Shown here: piece after piece, positions 24,832 through 33,630 of the stretch | Position numbering within the stretch: position 1 is the stretch's first letter | Layout: every line of letters begins with the position of its first letter | DNA from: Hydrogenophilales bacterium 16-61-112 | Lineage (GTDB): Bacteria; Pseudomonadota; Gammaproteobacteria; Burkholderiales; Thiobacillaceae | DNA length: 50,063 nucleotides | Assembly: GCA_002257045.1 (NCBI GenBank) | Contig: NCHD01000057.1 | Span: forward strand, 1-50,063 | Reading direction: 5' to 3' | The notes under the pieces: model-generated | Databases searched by the model: none | What the model was told of the DNA's origin: nothing | What the model saw: only the letters and a program-made list of their open reading frames with translations | Position numbers and translations under genes: made by a program

Positions 24832-26502
24832 ATGAACCCCGCACAAGCGTTTTACGACGTCCCCCCGTTTGGCAATGTCAGCCTGTTGCACTTTACCGAT
24901 TGTCATGGCCAGCTGCTGCCCATTTACTACCGCGAGCCGAGCATCAATCTGGGCGTCGGCATGGAGCGGGGCCGTCCACCGCATCGGGTTGGTGAAGCGC
25001 TGCTGCAGGCATACGGCATTGCCCCGGGCAGCCGTGAGGCGCATGCCTTTACCCATCTCGGTTTCGAGCAGGCCGCGCGCGTGTTCGGCAAGGTCGGCGG
25101 TTTTGCCCATCTCGCCACGCTGGTCAGGCGCCTGAAGGCGGACCGGCCGCACGCGCTGCTGCTCGACGGCGGAGACAGTTGGCAGGGTTCGGCTACAGCG
25201 CTGTGGACCGCCGGCCAGGACATGGTCGATGCCGCGCTCGAACTCGGCGTCGACATCATGACCGGGCACTGGGAGTTCACCTACGGCGCGGCGCGCGTGC
25301 AGCACGTGGTGGAGAATGATTTCAAGGACAAAATCGCGTTCGTCGCACAGAACATCGTCCACGCCGACAGCGATGCGCCGGTGTTCGCGCCGTTTGTGAT
25401 GCGTGAACAGAACGGCATTCCGGTCGCGATCATCGGCCAGGCGTTTCCGTATACGCCGTTGGCGAATGGCCAGCAGTTCACACCTGACTGGCACTTCGGC
25501 ATCGACGAAGCGCACCTGCAGGGCGTGGTCGATGCGGCGCGCAAGCAAGGCGCGCAGGTCGTCGTGCTGCTGTCGCATAACGGCATGGACATCGACCTCA
25601 AGCTTGCAAGCCGGATCTGCGGCATCGACCTCATCCTCGGCGGCCACACCCATGACGGCGTGCCAGTGCCGAGCGTGGTCGACAACCCGGGCGGCAAGAC
25701 GCTGGTCAGCAACGCCGGTTCGCACGGCAAGTTTCTGGCCGTGGTCGATTTCGATGTGAAAAAGGGTCACATCGATGGCTACCGCTATCGCCTGCTGCCG
25801 GTGTTTTCCGAGTTGCTGCCTGCCGACGCGGCCATGCAGGCGACGATCGACCGTGCCCGCGCGCCGTATCGGGAGCAGCTCGCGCAGCCGATCGCCGTAA
25901 GCCCGCAACTGCTCTACCGGCGCGGCAATTTCAATGGCTCATGGGATCAGCTGATCGTCGAGGCGCTGATGCAGGTCAACGACGCCGAAATTGCGTTCTC
26001 CCCCGGCTTTCGCTGGGGTACGACGCTGCTGCCGGGGCAGACGATCACCCGCGAGCACCTGATGGAACAGACGGCGATTACCTACCCCGACACGTCGGTC
26101 GCGCTGATGAGCGGCAGCGAAATCCACGACACGCTGGAGAAACTCTGCGACAAGCTGTTCAACGACGACCCCTACCAGCACCAGGGCGGCGACATGCTGC
26201 GCACCGGCGGGCTCACGTACGCGTGCGAGCCCGGCGCGAAGATGGGCGCGCGCATCAGCGAGCTGCGCCTGAACGGCGAGCGTCTAGATGCGGGCAAGTC
26301 CTACAAGGTCGCGCGCTGGGGGGTGGGCACGGCGCAGGGCCACGGTGAGCCGGTATGGGAAACCGTCGAGACCTACCTGCGCCAGAGTGCGACGGTGCCG
26401 TGCGTAACGCCCAACGTGCCGCGTCTGATTGGCGTGGCGGACAACCCCGGCTACGCGCAGGATGACCCGGCGCCGTGCGCTGGACCGGTCGCGCATGGCT
26501 AG
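24832..26502 (+). CDS. soxB: SoxB thiosulfohydrolase lacking a Tat signal peptide
   Basis: SoxB releases sulfate from SoxY-bound thiosulfonate in the periplasmic Sox pathway. It has 556 residues with all dimanganese motifs: Asp23 and His25 in FTDCHGQLLP, 'LLDGGDSWQGSATALWT', GHWEFTYG, 'LLSHNGMDID' and 'ILGGHTHDG'. Family blocks 'YREPSINLGVG' and 'AHAFTHLGFEQAARVFGKVGGFAHLATLVRRL' make the call secure. The start at 24832 follows AAGGAG at ideal spacing. It begins MNPAQAFYDVPPF, whereas family members start with a twin-arginine leader before this segment. No leader was found in the three forward frames upstream. No soxXYZA lies in this window. Loss of the leader would strand the enzyme in the cytoplasm. 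Confidence 0.95.
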   Translation: MNPAQAFYDVPPFGNVSLLHFTDCHGQLLPIYYREPSINLGVGMERGRPPHRVGEALLQAYGIAPGSREAHAFTHLGFEQAARVFGKVGGFAHLATLVRRLKADRPHALLLDGGDSWQGSATALWTAGQDMVDAALELGVDIMTGHWEFTYGAARVQHVVENDFKDKIAFVAQNIVHADSDAPVFAPFVMREQNGIPVAIIGQAFPYTPLANGQQFTPDWHFGIDEAHLQGVVDAARKQGAQVVVLLSHNGMDIDLKLASRICGIDLILGGHTHDGVPVPSVVDNPGGKTLVSNAGSHGKFLAVVDFDVKKGHIDGYRYRLLPVFSELLPADAAMQATIDRARAPYREQLAQPIAVSPQLLYRRGNFNGSWDQLIVEALMQVNDAEIAFSPGFRWGTTLLPGQTITREHLMEQTAITYPDTSVALMSGSEIHDTLEKLCDKLFNDDPYQHQGGDMLRTGGLTYACEPGAKMGARISELRLNGERLDAGKSYKVARWGVGTAQGHGEPVWETVETYLRQSATVPCVTPNVPRLIGVADNPGYAQDDPAPCAGPVAHG

Positions 26503-26648
26503 CGTCGTGAATCATAAATATCGATACATAAAACGGCGGCTTTTTCCGCATGGCGGCGTTGCTCGTCGTTGCCATAGAGCCTGCTATGTCGCCCCCTCGC
26601 GCCTTGCCACGCGAAAAAGTTCATCCGTTTTATCGTGTTCCGCTATTT

Positions 26649-27575
26649 ATGACTCACGACACTAGCCCCGCCAAGCCGGTAGCGGCGCCACACAGCAGCA
26701 GCTCGCGCCCGGTTTATTACGCGCTCGGTGCCAACTTCGCCGTGGCGATCGCCAAGATGGTCGGCTGGGGATTGACCGGCTCGGGCACGATGCTGGCCGA
26801 AGGACTGCATTCGATGGCCGATACCGGCAATCAGGGCTTGCTGTTGCTGGGGCTGCGCCAGGGCAAAAAACCGCCGTCGGTGCGCCATCCGCTGGGGCAG
26901 GGGCGGGCGATTTATTTCTGGTCGTTCATCGTCGCGCTGATGCAACAACCGGTCGAACTCGAATCGGTCGGGATTGCAATTGCCATTCTGGTATTCGCAG
27001 TCATCGCAGAAGCGATATCGCTGCGTACCGCCGTGCACGAAATCAACACAGTCCGGCGCGGGCGCAGCTACTGGCACTGGTTTCGCGAATCGCGGCGCAG
27101 CGCGCTGATCATCGTCGCCGCCGAAGACAGTGCCGCGCTGCTGGGGCTCACGATTGCGCTGCTTGCCGTGCTCGCCACGTATTTCACCGGCAACTCGCTG
27201 TACGACGCGCTCGGCAGCATCGCCATCGGCGTGCTGCTGGTCGGCGTCGCGATCACGGTGAGTATCCAGATCAAGAGCCTGCTGGTCGGTGAGAGCGCCG
27301 CACCGCATGTGCGCGAGGCGCTGGCGCAGTTCTTTGCCAGCCAGCCCGAAATTCGTGAAGTCCAGGCGCTGATTACCCTGCAGCAGGGCGATGAAGTCAT
27401 CGTCATGCTGCAGGCGCAGCTGCGCGAAGCTGCCACGCCGCAGGCGCTGCTGGCCGACATGAAACGCTGCGAGGACAAATTGCTCGCGGCGTTTCCGCAG
27501 GTGCAGCGGCTGGGGTTCGAGCCCGCGCTGTCATCCGGGCCTGTCGCCCAACAACCCCGTCCTCTATCGCCTTGA
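26649..27575 (+). CDS. Cation diffusion facilitator (CDF) transporter with a shortened membrane core
   Basis: 308 residues. CDF features: a first helix 'ALGANFAVAIAKMVGWGL', the metal-site motif 'GLHSMADTGNQ' (His54, Asp58), 'RHPLGQGRAIYFWSFIVAL', further helices near 105-125 and 165-225, and a cytoplasmic C-terminal domain ('VREALAQFFASQPEIREVQAL'). At residue 97-99 the family has about 20 more residues, the rest of one helix and the loop (FSxxxGxFSIYEG-like). Here 'IVALM' runs directly into 'QQPVELESVG'. This looks like an in-frame deletion of about 60 bp near 26940. Transport of Zn2+/Fe2+/Co2+ by proton exchange is the family role; function here is doubtful. Confidence 0.85.
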   Translation: MTHDTSPAKPVAAPHSSSSRPVYYALGANFAVAIAKMVGWGLTGSGTMLAEGLHSMADTGNQGLLLLGLRQGKKPPSVRHPLGQGRAIYFWSFIVALMQQPVELESVGIAIAILVFAVIAEAISLRTAVHEINTVRRGRSYWHWFRESRRSALIIVAAEDSAALLGLTIALLAVLATYFTGNSLYDALGSIAIGVLLVGVAITVSIQIKSLLVGESAAPHVREALAQFFASQPEIREVQALITLQQGDEVIVMLQAQLREAATPQALLADMKRCEDKLLAAFPQVQRLGFEPALSSGPVAQQPRPLSP

Positions 27576-27586
27576 ATATCCCTGAC

Positions 27587-28903
27587 ATGTTGGCCCTGCT
27601 GACCGATTTCAGCCTCATTGTTTTTGCCTTGTTGCTGGTTTTGCTGAACGGATTTTTCGTCGCCGCTGAGTTCGCCATGGTCAAGTTGCGCGGCACGCGT
27701 GTCGAGGCCATCGCGCGCAAAAGCGGCTGGCGCGGGCGCATTCTGCGCACCGTCCACAGCAAGCTCGACGCTTATCTGTCGGCGTGCCAGCTCGGTATCA
27801 CGCTGGCGTCGCTGGGGCTGGGCTGGATCGGCGAACCGGCGTTTGCGCATCTGCTTGAACCGCTGCTGCGCTCGATGGGCATCGATAGTCCAGAACTGCT
27901 GCACGGCCTGGCGTTTTTTACCGCATTCTTCGTCATTTCCTACCTGCACATCGTCGTCGGCGAGCTCGCGCCCAAGTCATGGGCGATCCGCAACCCCGAA
28001 CTGCTCTCGCTGTGGACGGCGGTGCCGCTGTATCTCTTTTACTGGCTCATGTACCCGGCCATCTACCTGTTGAACGCCAGCGCCAACGCGATGCTGCGCG
28101 CGGCCGGTCTGGGCGAGCCGGGGTCGCACCACGAACGCCATTACAGCCACGATGAACTCAAGCTGATCCTGCATTCCAGCCGGGCCGACGCTTCGAAGGA
28201 TCCCAATATGCGGATGCTCGCATCTGCCGTCGAACTCTCCGAACTGGAAGTGGTGGACTGGGCAAATTCGCGCAAGGACCTGGTTGCGGTCGAGCGCGAT
28301 GTCAGCCGCGCCGGCTTGCTGGAACTCGTCCGTCGCCACCAATACAGCCGCTATCCGGTGTTCGACCGCGAGCAGGATGCATTTATCGGACTGTTGCACA
28401 TCAAGGACGTGCTGATGGATATCGCCGATCAGGCAGCGCAGCCGGATGCCTTCAGTCTCGAAGCCCTGATTCGCCCGATCGAACGCGTACCGATGAATAT
28501 GCCGCTGGGACGGCTGCTCGACCGTTTTCGTCGCGGCGGCAGTCACTTTGCGCTGGTCGAAGAGGGCAATCACGCCGTGATCGGGTTTTTGACCATGGAA
28601 GACGTACTCGAAGTGCTGGTAGGCGACATCCAGGACGAACACCACAAGATCGAACGCGGCCTGATCGTCTATCAGCCTGGCAAGTTGCTGGTGCGCGGCG
28701 ACACTCCGCTCTACAAGATCGAGCGTCTGCTGGGTGTGGCGCTCGCCCCGGTCGAGGCCGGCACGCTCGCAGGGCTGGTGTTCGGCCAACTCGAACACAT
28801 TCCGGAAGAGGAAGACGTGGTCGAGGTCGGCGGGCTGCGCATCACGGTGAAGAAAATGAACGGCCCGCAGATCCTGCTGGCCAAGGTGGTGAAAGGGACG
28901 TGA
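27587..28903 (+). CDS. CNNM/CorC-type hemolysin family protein (UPF0053)
   Basis: About 438 residues. DUF21/CNNM transmembrane domain (about 5-195; 'VLLNGFFVAAEFAMVKLR', 'LGITLASLGLGWIGEP', 'VGELAPKSWAIR'), then two CBS domains (about 215-345) and a C-terminal CorC_HlyC transporter-associated domain (about 360-435). Members are linked to Mg2+/Co2+ efflux in several bacteria; the 'hemolysin' name is historical. TTG 27572 overlapping the CDF stop codon could also start it; ATG 27587 is the standard choice. Tight spacing suggests co-transcription with the CDF gene. Confidence 0.92.
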   Translation: MLALLTDFSLIVFALLLVLLNGFFVAAEFAMVKLRGTRVEAIARKSGWRGRILRTVHSKLDAYLSACQLGITLASLGLGWIGEPAFAHLLEPLLRSMGIDSPELLHGLAFFTAFFVISYLHIVVGELAPKSWAIRNPELLSLWTAVPLYLFYWLMYPAIYLLNASANAMLRAAGLGEPGSHHERHYSHDELKLILHSSRADASKDPNMRMLASAVELSELEVVDWANSRKDLVAVERDVSRAGLLELVRRHQYSRYPVFDREQDAFIGLLHIKDVLMDIADQAAQPDAFSLEALIRPIERVPMNMPLGRLLDRFRRGGSHFALVEEGNHAVIGFLTMEDVLEVLVGDIQDEHHKIERGLIVYQPGKLLVRGDTPLYKIERLLGVALAPVEAGTLAGLVFGQLEHIPEEEDVVEVGGLRITVKKMNGPQILLAKVVKGT

Positions 28904-28945
28904 CAACCGTGACGCCACGACAGCTTTGACAAGACAGGACAAGCC

Positions 28946-29998
28946 ATGACGACCGAACCTCGCCATTTCACCGAACGTGTTTTTTACGTCACCGGCCTCA
29001 GTCTTTTATTGCTGCTGACCGCGCTCCTGCTGTGGTTTGCCCTTTACGTTTTTCTGCTCGCATTTTCCGGCATCCTGCTGGCGATATTTTTGCGCAGTCT
29101 CAGCGATGCCTTGAGCGAGCACACCCCGCTTTCGGAAGGCATGGCGCTAACCCTCGTTTTGCTGGGGCTGGTGTCTGCGATGCTGGTCGGCGGCTGGCTG
29201 CTCGCCCCCGGCGTCGCCGAGCAGGTCGATGCGATGCAAAAGCAGTTGCCGCAGGCGCTGGCGCAACTCAGACAGCGCGTCGAAGACTATGGCTGGGCAC
29301 GCAAGCTGCTTGCGCAACTGCCTGAAGCGAGTGAGTTGATGCCGGACAATGCCACCGCGCTGGCGGGGGTGACTGGCGCGTTCTCGACGACATTCAGCGC
29401 AGTCGCCAATTTTTTCATTTTTCTTTTCATCGGCCTTTATCTCGCGGCCGAACCCCGGCTCTATCGCAATGGATTGATCCGTCTGATTCCCCTGAACGGG
29501 CGCAATCGCGCGCGCGAAGTCGTCGATGCCGTCGGCGACACACTGCGTTGGTGGCTGATCGGAAAAGTCGTGTCAATGGCTGTGGTGGGGGTGGCCACCG
29601 TCGCCGGGTTGTGGCTGCTCGATATCCCGCTGGCGCTGACGCTCGGATTGCTGGCGGCCCTGCTGACCTTTATCCCCAACGTCGGCCCCATCCTGTCGCT
29701 GCTGCCTGCGGTGCTGCTGGCGTTTTTAATCAGCCCGATGCACGCCGTGTACGTGACCGTGCTGTACGTCGGCATCCAGCTGGTCGAGAGCTATTTCTTC
29801 ACGCCCCTGCTGCAAAAGCGCACGATTTCGCTGCCGCCCGCGCTCACGATTTTTGCCCAGGTGATCTTCGGCGTGACGGTCGGCAGCCTGGGCTTTGTGC
29901 TGGCTGCGCCGCTGGCCGCCGCCTTGATGGTGCTGGTAAACAAGCTGTATATCGAAGATACGCTGCATGACCAGCTGCAAGCCGACGCCGTGAAATGA
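28946..29998 (+). CDS. AI-2E-family (PerM/TqsA-like) membrane transporter
   Basis: 350 residues with about eight transmembrane helices: two near the N-terminus, a soluble helical segment (about 95-145), then 'FSAVANFFIFLFIGLYLAAEPRLYRNGLIRLIP', 'WWLIGKVVSMAVVGVATVAGLWLL', 'FIPNVGPILSLLPAVLLAF', 'LVESYFFTPLLQKRTISLPPAL' and a final helix. These blocks define the family. TqsA affects autoinducer-2 export and others act as Na+/H+ antiporters, so the substrate cannot be assigned. It follows the CNNM gene by 42 bp. Confidence 0.93.
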   Translation: MTTEPRHFTERVFYVTGLSLLLLLTALLLWFALYVFLLAFSGILLAIFLRSLSDALSEHTPLSEGMALTLVLLGLVSAMLVGGWLLAPGVAEQVDAMQKQLPQALAQLRQRVEDYGWARKLLAQLPEASELMPDNATALAGVTGAFSTTFSAVANFFIFLFIGLYLAAEPRLYRNGLIRLIPLNGRNRAREVVDAVGDTLRWWLIGKVVSMAVVGVATVAGLWLLDIPLALTLGLLAALLTFIPNVGPILSLLPAVLLAFLISPMHAVYVTVLYVGIQLVESYFFTPLLQKRTISLPPALTIFAQVIFGVTVGSLGFVLAAPLAAALMVLVNKLYIEDTLHDQLQADAVK

Positions 29999-30193
29999 CG
30001 CTCAAGCGGTCCGGCAGGCAAAGAAGCAGGCCATGCGGAGCAACGCAGCACGCTGCTACTGCGATGCGGAATGTGCCGGCGCGTGGCGCTGAGCGACTGC
30101 GCGCTTGACGCGCTGTTGATCGAGGCGGAATTTGACCCCGCCACCCGAAAACGGGTCAGCAGGGGAATCCGGTAACCCGGTAATCCGGAGGGC

Positions 30194-30589
30194 TTATTGC
30201 ACCGTCAGATTGTTGTTCACAGTGGTGACGCCATCGACTGTTCTGGCGATTTCGGTGGCACGATCTTTGGCCGTTGCGCTGGGCGCCATGCCTGTCAGCG
30301 TCACGGCGCCGCCAACCGTATCGACCGTAATGTCGAGGGCCTTGAGTTCATCGTCGGCAACCAGCTTGGCTTTCAACGCGGTGGTAATGGCGGCGTCATC
30401 AACCGCCTGGACCGTCTGTTCCGTTTTCTGTTCGACATAGGCACCGGCTTCGCGGCTGTCCTTCTCGCCTTCAGCGATCGTGTTGTCGAGCTTTTCGCCC
30501 GCTGTGGTGTCAGTGTTTTTCTGATCGCAGGCAGTGAGCAGCACCAGCGCGGATGCCAGGGCAATTGACGTGAGTTTGAGCGAGTTCAT
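30194..30589 (-). CDS. BON-domain lipoprotein
   Basis: 131 residues. Lipoprotein signal with lipobox 'LLTAC' (Cys21), a charged linker (Glu/Lys-rich, about 22-62), then one BON domain (about 62-131; 'AITTALKAKLVADDELKALDITVDTVGGAVTLTG', 'VDGVTTVNNNLTV'). Probably an envelope stress protein anchored in the outer membrane. The preceding gap 29999-30193 has no gene. The upstream region to 30905 (316 bp, shared with the divergent AcfC-like gene) contains a candidate regulatory element at 30693 and no other supported gene. Confidence 0.93.
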   Translation of the reverse strand: MNSLKLTSIALASALVLLTACDQKNTDTTAGEKLDNTIAEGEKDSREAGAYVEQKTEQTVQAVDDAAITTALKAKLVADDELKALDITVDTVGGAVTLTGMAPSATAKDRATEIARTVDGVTTVNNNLTVQ

Positions 30590-30692
30590 CGGTTTTCTCC
30601 TTGGGTGGGTGGGCGTATTTGTTCAAATGTCATACGCCATTGCATTTTCATCCCGATGAAAATTTCGTTTATCAGCGACGGGCTTGTGTGTG

Positions 30693-30710
30693 TGTAGGAC
30701 TTGTCTGCTT
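30693..30710. promoter_or_regulatory. Partial match to the shared stress-gene element (site 3)
   Basis: TGTAGGACTTGTCTGCTT shares the left half and core (TGTAGG, CTTGTCTG) with the sites at 38638 and 39040, but its right end is degenerate. It lies about 105 bp upstream of the BON lipoprotein start. Confidence 0.28.
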
Positions 30711-30905
30711 GCACGCATCCGAAAAAGCGCCAACAGAACCTTGGGGTGCGCGCTGAACGTGGGTCGCGCACAATTTAAGATTTCACCTACGTTAACCCGC
30801 CGCATCCGCCGACAGATGCGATGGACTGTCTGTGGATAATCGTTCAGGACTGAATGCGGCAGTCCTTGAGGCCTTTTTAAATCCATACATGTCAGGAGTG
30901 AGCAG

Positions 30906-31670
30906 ATGAAAACATTCAACCATGCCGTTTTTTCCATCCTGATCGGGGCGCTCACCTTGTCGGGTTCGCTCCACGCACAGGACTTGTTGCATGTATACGG
31001 TCCCGGCGGCCCGGCACCGGCAATGAAAGAAGCGGCAGCGGCTTTCGAAAAACAATCGGGTCATAAGGTTGAAGTGACGGCCGGCCCGACACCAACGTGG
31101 CTCGATCAGGCCAAAAGCAATGCCGATGTGGTCTTTAGCGGATCAGAAACGATGATGACCGATTTCGTTCTGGCGCTGGACGGCCAGATCGACGCAGCGG
31201 AGGTGCGCCCCCTCTACCTGCGGCCGCTGGCAATCCTGGTGCGCCCGGGCAACCCCAAACGGATCAAGGGGCTCAAGAATCTGCTTGCGCCTGGCGTCAA
31301 GGTGCTGGTGGTGAATGGCGCGGGTCAGAACGGCGTGTGGGAAGACATGGCTGGACGCAAAGGCGACATCAATACCGTCAAGCGCTTGCGCAGCAACATT
31401 GTGGGCTATGCCAGGAACAGTGCTGAAGCGCGTCAGCAATGGATCGATACACCGGACATCGATGCCTGGCTGATCTGGAATATCTGGCAGGTGGCCAACC
31501 CCACGCTGGCCGACAGCGTGAAGATTGATCCTGAGTACGCCATTTACCGTGATACCGGCGTGGTGCTGACGACCCAAGGCAAAGCCAAGGCCTCGGCGCA
31601 ACAGTTCATTGATTTTCTGTCCTCGCCGGCCGGGGCCAGGATTTTCGCCAAGTGGGGCTGGATCACCTGA
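30906..31670 (+). CDS. Periplasmic substrate-binding protein, AcfC-like
   Basis: 254 residues. Signal peptide (about 1-24, ending 'SLHA'), then an extracytoplasmic solute-binding fold: 'LLHVYGPGGPAPAMKEAAAAFEKQSGHKVEV', 'ADVVFSGSETMMTDF', 'LYLRPLAILVRPGNPKRIKGL'. This resembles accessory colonisation factor AcfC and molybdate/sulfate-type binding proteins. The 'GNPK.IKGLKNLL' segment is shared with ModA-like proteins. No permease or ATPase gene is adjacent, so it is an orphan binding protein. The ligand is unknown. Confidence 0.85.
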   Translation: MKTFNHAVFSILIGALTLSGSLHAQDLLHVYGPGGPAPAMKEAAAAFEKQSGHKVEVTAGPTPTWLDQAKSNADVVFSGSETMMTDFVLALDGQIDAAEVRPLYLRPLAILVRPGNPKRIKGLKNLLAPGVKVLVVNGAGQNGVWEDMAGRKGDINTVKRLRSNIVGYARNSAEARQQWIDTPDIDAWLIWNIWQVANPTLADSVKIDPEYAIYRDTGVVLTTQGKAKASAQQFIDFLSSPAGARIFAKWGWIT

Positions 31671-31909
31671 CCGGCGGCACCGGCCAACCCAGCGCAACCG
31701 TTTGGTGGGGTGGGGCGGTTCAAAGCCGGGAACGGGTTGCGATAAGCGCCGCGAGTGCGTGTCGGACTCCGCCTGCGCCGATAACGGCGCAGGCTTACAG
31801 ACGCCTGCATCCCGGTTCACTAAGCTTTATCCAGCTGATCGATACAGGTGACGGGGCTTTCTGTCACCTGGCCGCTGACGCGTTTTTCAACAATTCGAAG
31901 GAGTGCTGT

Positions 31910-32296
31910 ATGCAGACCATCACCCTGGCCGGTCAACCGGTCAATGATTTTTCCCAAGCCCGTTCCATGGCGGTCGTCAAGGCCTGTGAAACGTTGACCG
32001 ATCCCGTCATCGTTGCCTGGAAAGATGACAAAACCGGTCACTTCGCGCCTGATATTCCGGGCGGCAAGGGAGAGCGCTGGCACGACTATGGCGAAAGCAA
32101 TGACGGCGTGCTGGAATTGCAGGTGGCGGATGACTACCACTTCATTTTTACCGAAGCGGCCAGCTTCGACGAGCCCGACCTCAATCTGACGAGTCTGGAA
32201 GACAACGGCACCGCCTTCTTGTGCCTCAATGGTGCCTGCACCGAGACTGACAGGGCGAAGCAGGGTTACTTTCCCGGCGGCGGACTGGGCGGTTAA
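31910..32296 (+). CDS. Small conserved protein, AF1514-like (DUF5619)
   Basis: 128 residues; 'DPVIVAWKDDKTGHFAPDIPGGKGERWHDYGESND' and 'DDYHFIFTEAASFDEPDLN' recall AF1514/DUF5619-type proteins. The function is unknown. One internal Cys pair, CLNGAC, lies near 105. The start follows GAAGGAG at ideal spacing; readings extending back to 31652 run through the previous gene's stop region and are not supported. The gap 31671-31909 shows only a weak half-match (TGTCGGAC at 31760) to the stress-gene element. Confidence 0.72.
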   Translation: MQTITLAGQPVNDFSQARSMAVVKACETLTDPVIVAWKDDKTGHFAPDIPGGKGERWHDYGESNDGVLELQVADDYHFIFTEAASFDEPDLNLTSLEDNGTAFLCLNGACTETDRAKQGYFPGGGLGG

Positions 32297-32459
32297 TACT
32301 TGATCGGGAAGAGCGTTTGAAGTCGCGCTCAGGGCTGGCTTAAAAAGCCATGGACGTGGCAGGTTATGAGGCGTTTTTTTGCCTCAAGCTCAAGGGTTCG
32401 ACCTGACCGTTGACTTTCAATCAACTAAAAAGTCAGCGGCATGGTTGTTCTGTCCCTGA

Positions 32460-32996
32460 TCAATCTGGAATCAGGGCATAACCGCGTAGCTGCAACGTGG
32501 CAAGCGTGGTCAAGGCTGAGACATCGATCTGGACGCGGGGATCAACGTCTTCCACCTTAATACCCATCGCAACCATTGCTTCATGGCACACGTGCACCTC
32601 TGCGCCCGCGGCACGCAACTGCTCGATCAGGGCGAGATTGGGATTCACCAGTTGAAGCTCATTGCGCAGAATCAAGGGCGTCGCCTTGCCTTGAACAATC
32701 GCGACCACGTCGCCACGCCGGGGCTTGACGCCGCCATGCGCGAGCAGGTTGAGTGTGCGCGCCACTTTTTCCAGGCTGGGGTTGGGTTTGGCGGGATCGG
32801 TTGAAGGCTGGGTGATGTTGAACAGCAGCTTGTAGCGCAGCTGCTTGTCGGGACGCACGGCTGCACTGGGCAGGGGGTGGATCCCGCCATAGCCGGCGAT
32901 AACGGGAAATAGCGCATCCGCGCCAATGCCTGCGGTGCTTGCCAGCAGCAGGGTGGCTGCTGCGGTCAGTTGCGTAAAACGGTGGGCTGCACGCAT
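32460..32996 (-). CDS. Exported DsrE-family protein
   Basis: 178 residues. Signal peptide (about 1-26), then a DsrE/DsrF-like alpha/beta domain: 'LRYKLLFNITQP', 'VARTLNLLAHGG', 'DVVAIVQGKATPLIL', 'AAGAEVHVCHEAMVAMGI'. The single Cys in 'VHVCHEAM' occupies the position of the reactive Cys of DsrE-type sulfur carriers. Periplasmic DsrE-like proteins are common in sulfur oxidisers, and a role in sulfur transfer is inferred. Isolated gene, divergent from the DUF421 gene. Confidence 0.87.
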   Translation of the reverse strand: MRAAHRFTQLTAAATLLLASTAGIGADALFPVIAGYGGIHPLPSAAVRPDKQLRYKLLFNITQPSTDPAKPNPSLEKVARTLNLLAHGGVKPRRGDVVAIVQGKATPLILRNELQLVNPNLALIEQLRAAGAEVHVCHEAMVAMGIKVEDVDPRVQIDVSALTTLATLQLRGYALIPD

Positions 32997-33117
32997 GGTT
33001 ATCTCCTGGGGTTGAAACCTTGATTAGACGGCAATCCGCCCTGTGTAACAAGGGAATCTGGCGCAAACTGTTGTCAGCATTGGCCTACGGGTTCACGCAC
33101 ACATTGAGGGTTTTAAC

Positions 33118-33612
33118 ATGGACTGGCACGCGCTTTTCGTTCCCACGATCGACCTCTGGGAGATTTTTCTGCGTGGCACGATCATCTATCTGTTTCTGTT
33201 TTTTCTGCTGCGTGTGTTGCGGCGCGAAGGCGGGCAAATCGGCATTGCCGATGTGCTCGTCGTGGTGCTGATTGCCGACGCGTCGCAGAACGCGATGGCG
33301 AGTAATTACCAGTCGATTACCGAAGGCATCGTGCTGGTTTCGACGATAGCTTTCTGGGATTACTTGCTCGACTGGCTGGGCTATCACTCGCCGCTGGTGC
33401 AACGGCTGTTGCGTTCCCCGCCCCTGCTGTTGATCAAGGATGGGCAAATCCAGCGGCGTAACCTGCGACAGGAAATGATCAGCGTCGATGAACTGATGAG
33501 CCAGTTGCGCGAACAGGGTATCGATGCGGTGAGCAAGGTGAAGAAATGTTATCTGGAAGGCGATGGCTGCGTCAGCGTGATTGTGTTCGATGCTGCAAAA
33601 CCCGCGTCATGA
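33118..33612 (+). CDS. DUF421 (YetF-like) membrane protein
   Basis: 164 residues: two to three N-terminal transmembrane helices ('FLRGTIIYLFLFFLLRVL', 'IADVLVVVLIADASQNAM', 'VLVSTIAFWDYLLDWLGY'), then the soluble DUF421 domain 'PPLLLIKDGQIQRRNLRQEMISVDELMSQLREQGI'. The family is widespread and uncharacterised; YetF-like proteins are linked to spore or stress biology in Bacillus. The length is normal. It ends just before the convergent phospholipase-type gene. Confidence 0.93.
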   Translation: MDWHALFVPTIDLWEIFLRGTIIYLFLFFLLRVLRREGGQIGIADVLVVVLIADASQNAMASNYQSITEGIVLVSTIAFWDYLLDWLGYHSPLVQRLLRSPPLLLIKDGQIQRRNLRQEMISVDELMSQLREQGIDAVSKVKKCYLEGDGCVSVIVFDAAKPAS

Positions 33613-33630
33613 ACGCCAGCCGGGCTGCTG

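Noticed and set aside
32360-32386. TGAGGC/GCCTCA hairpin with a T-run in the loop
   Set aside because: The T-run is inside the loop rather than after the stem, so it does not look like an intrinsic terminator on either strand.
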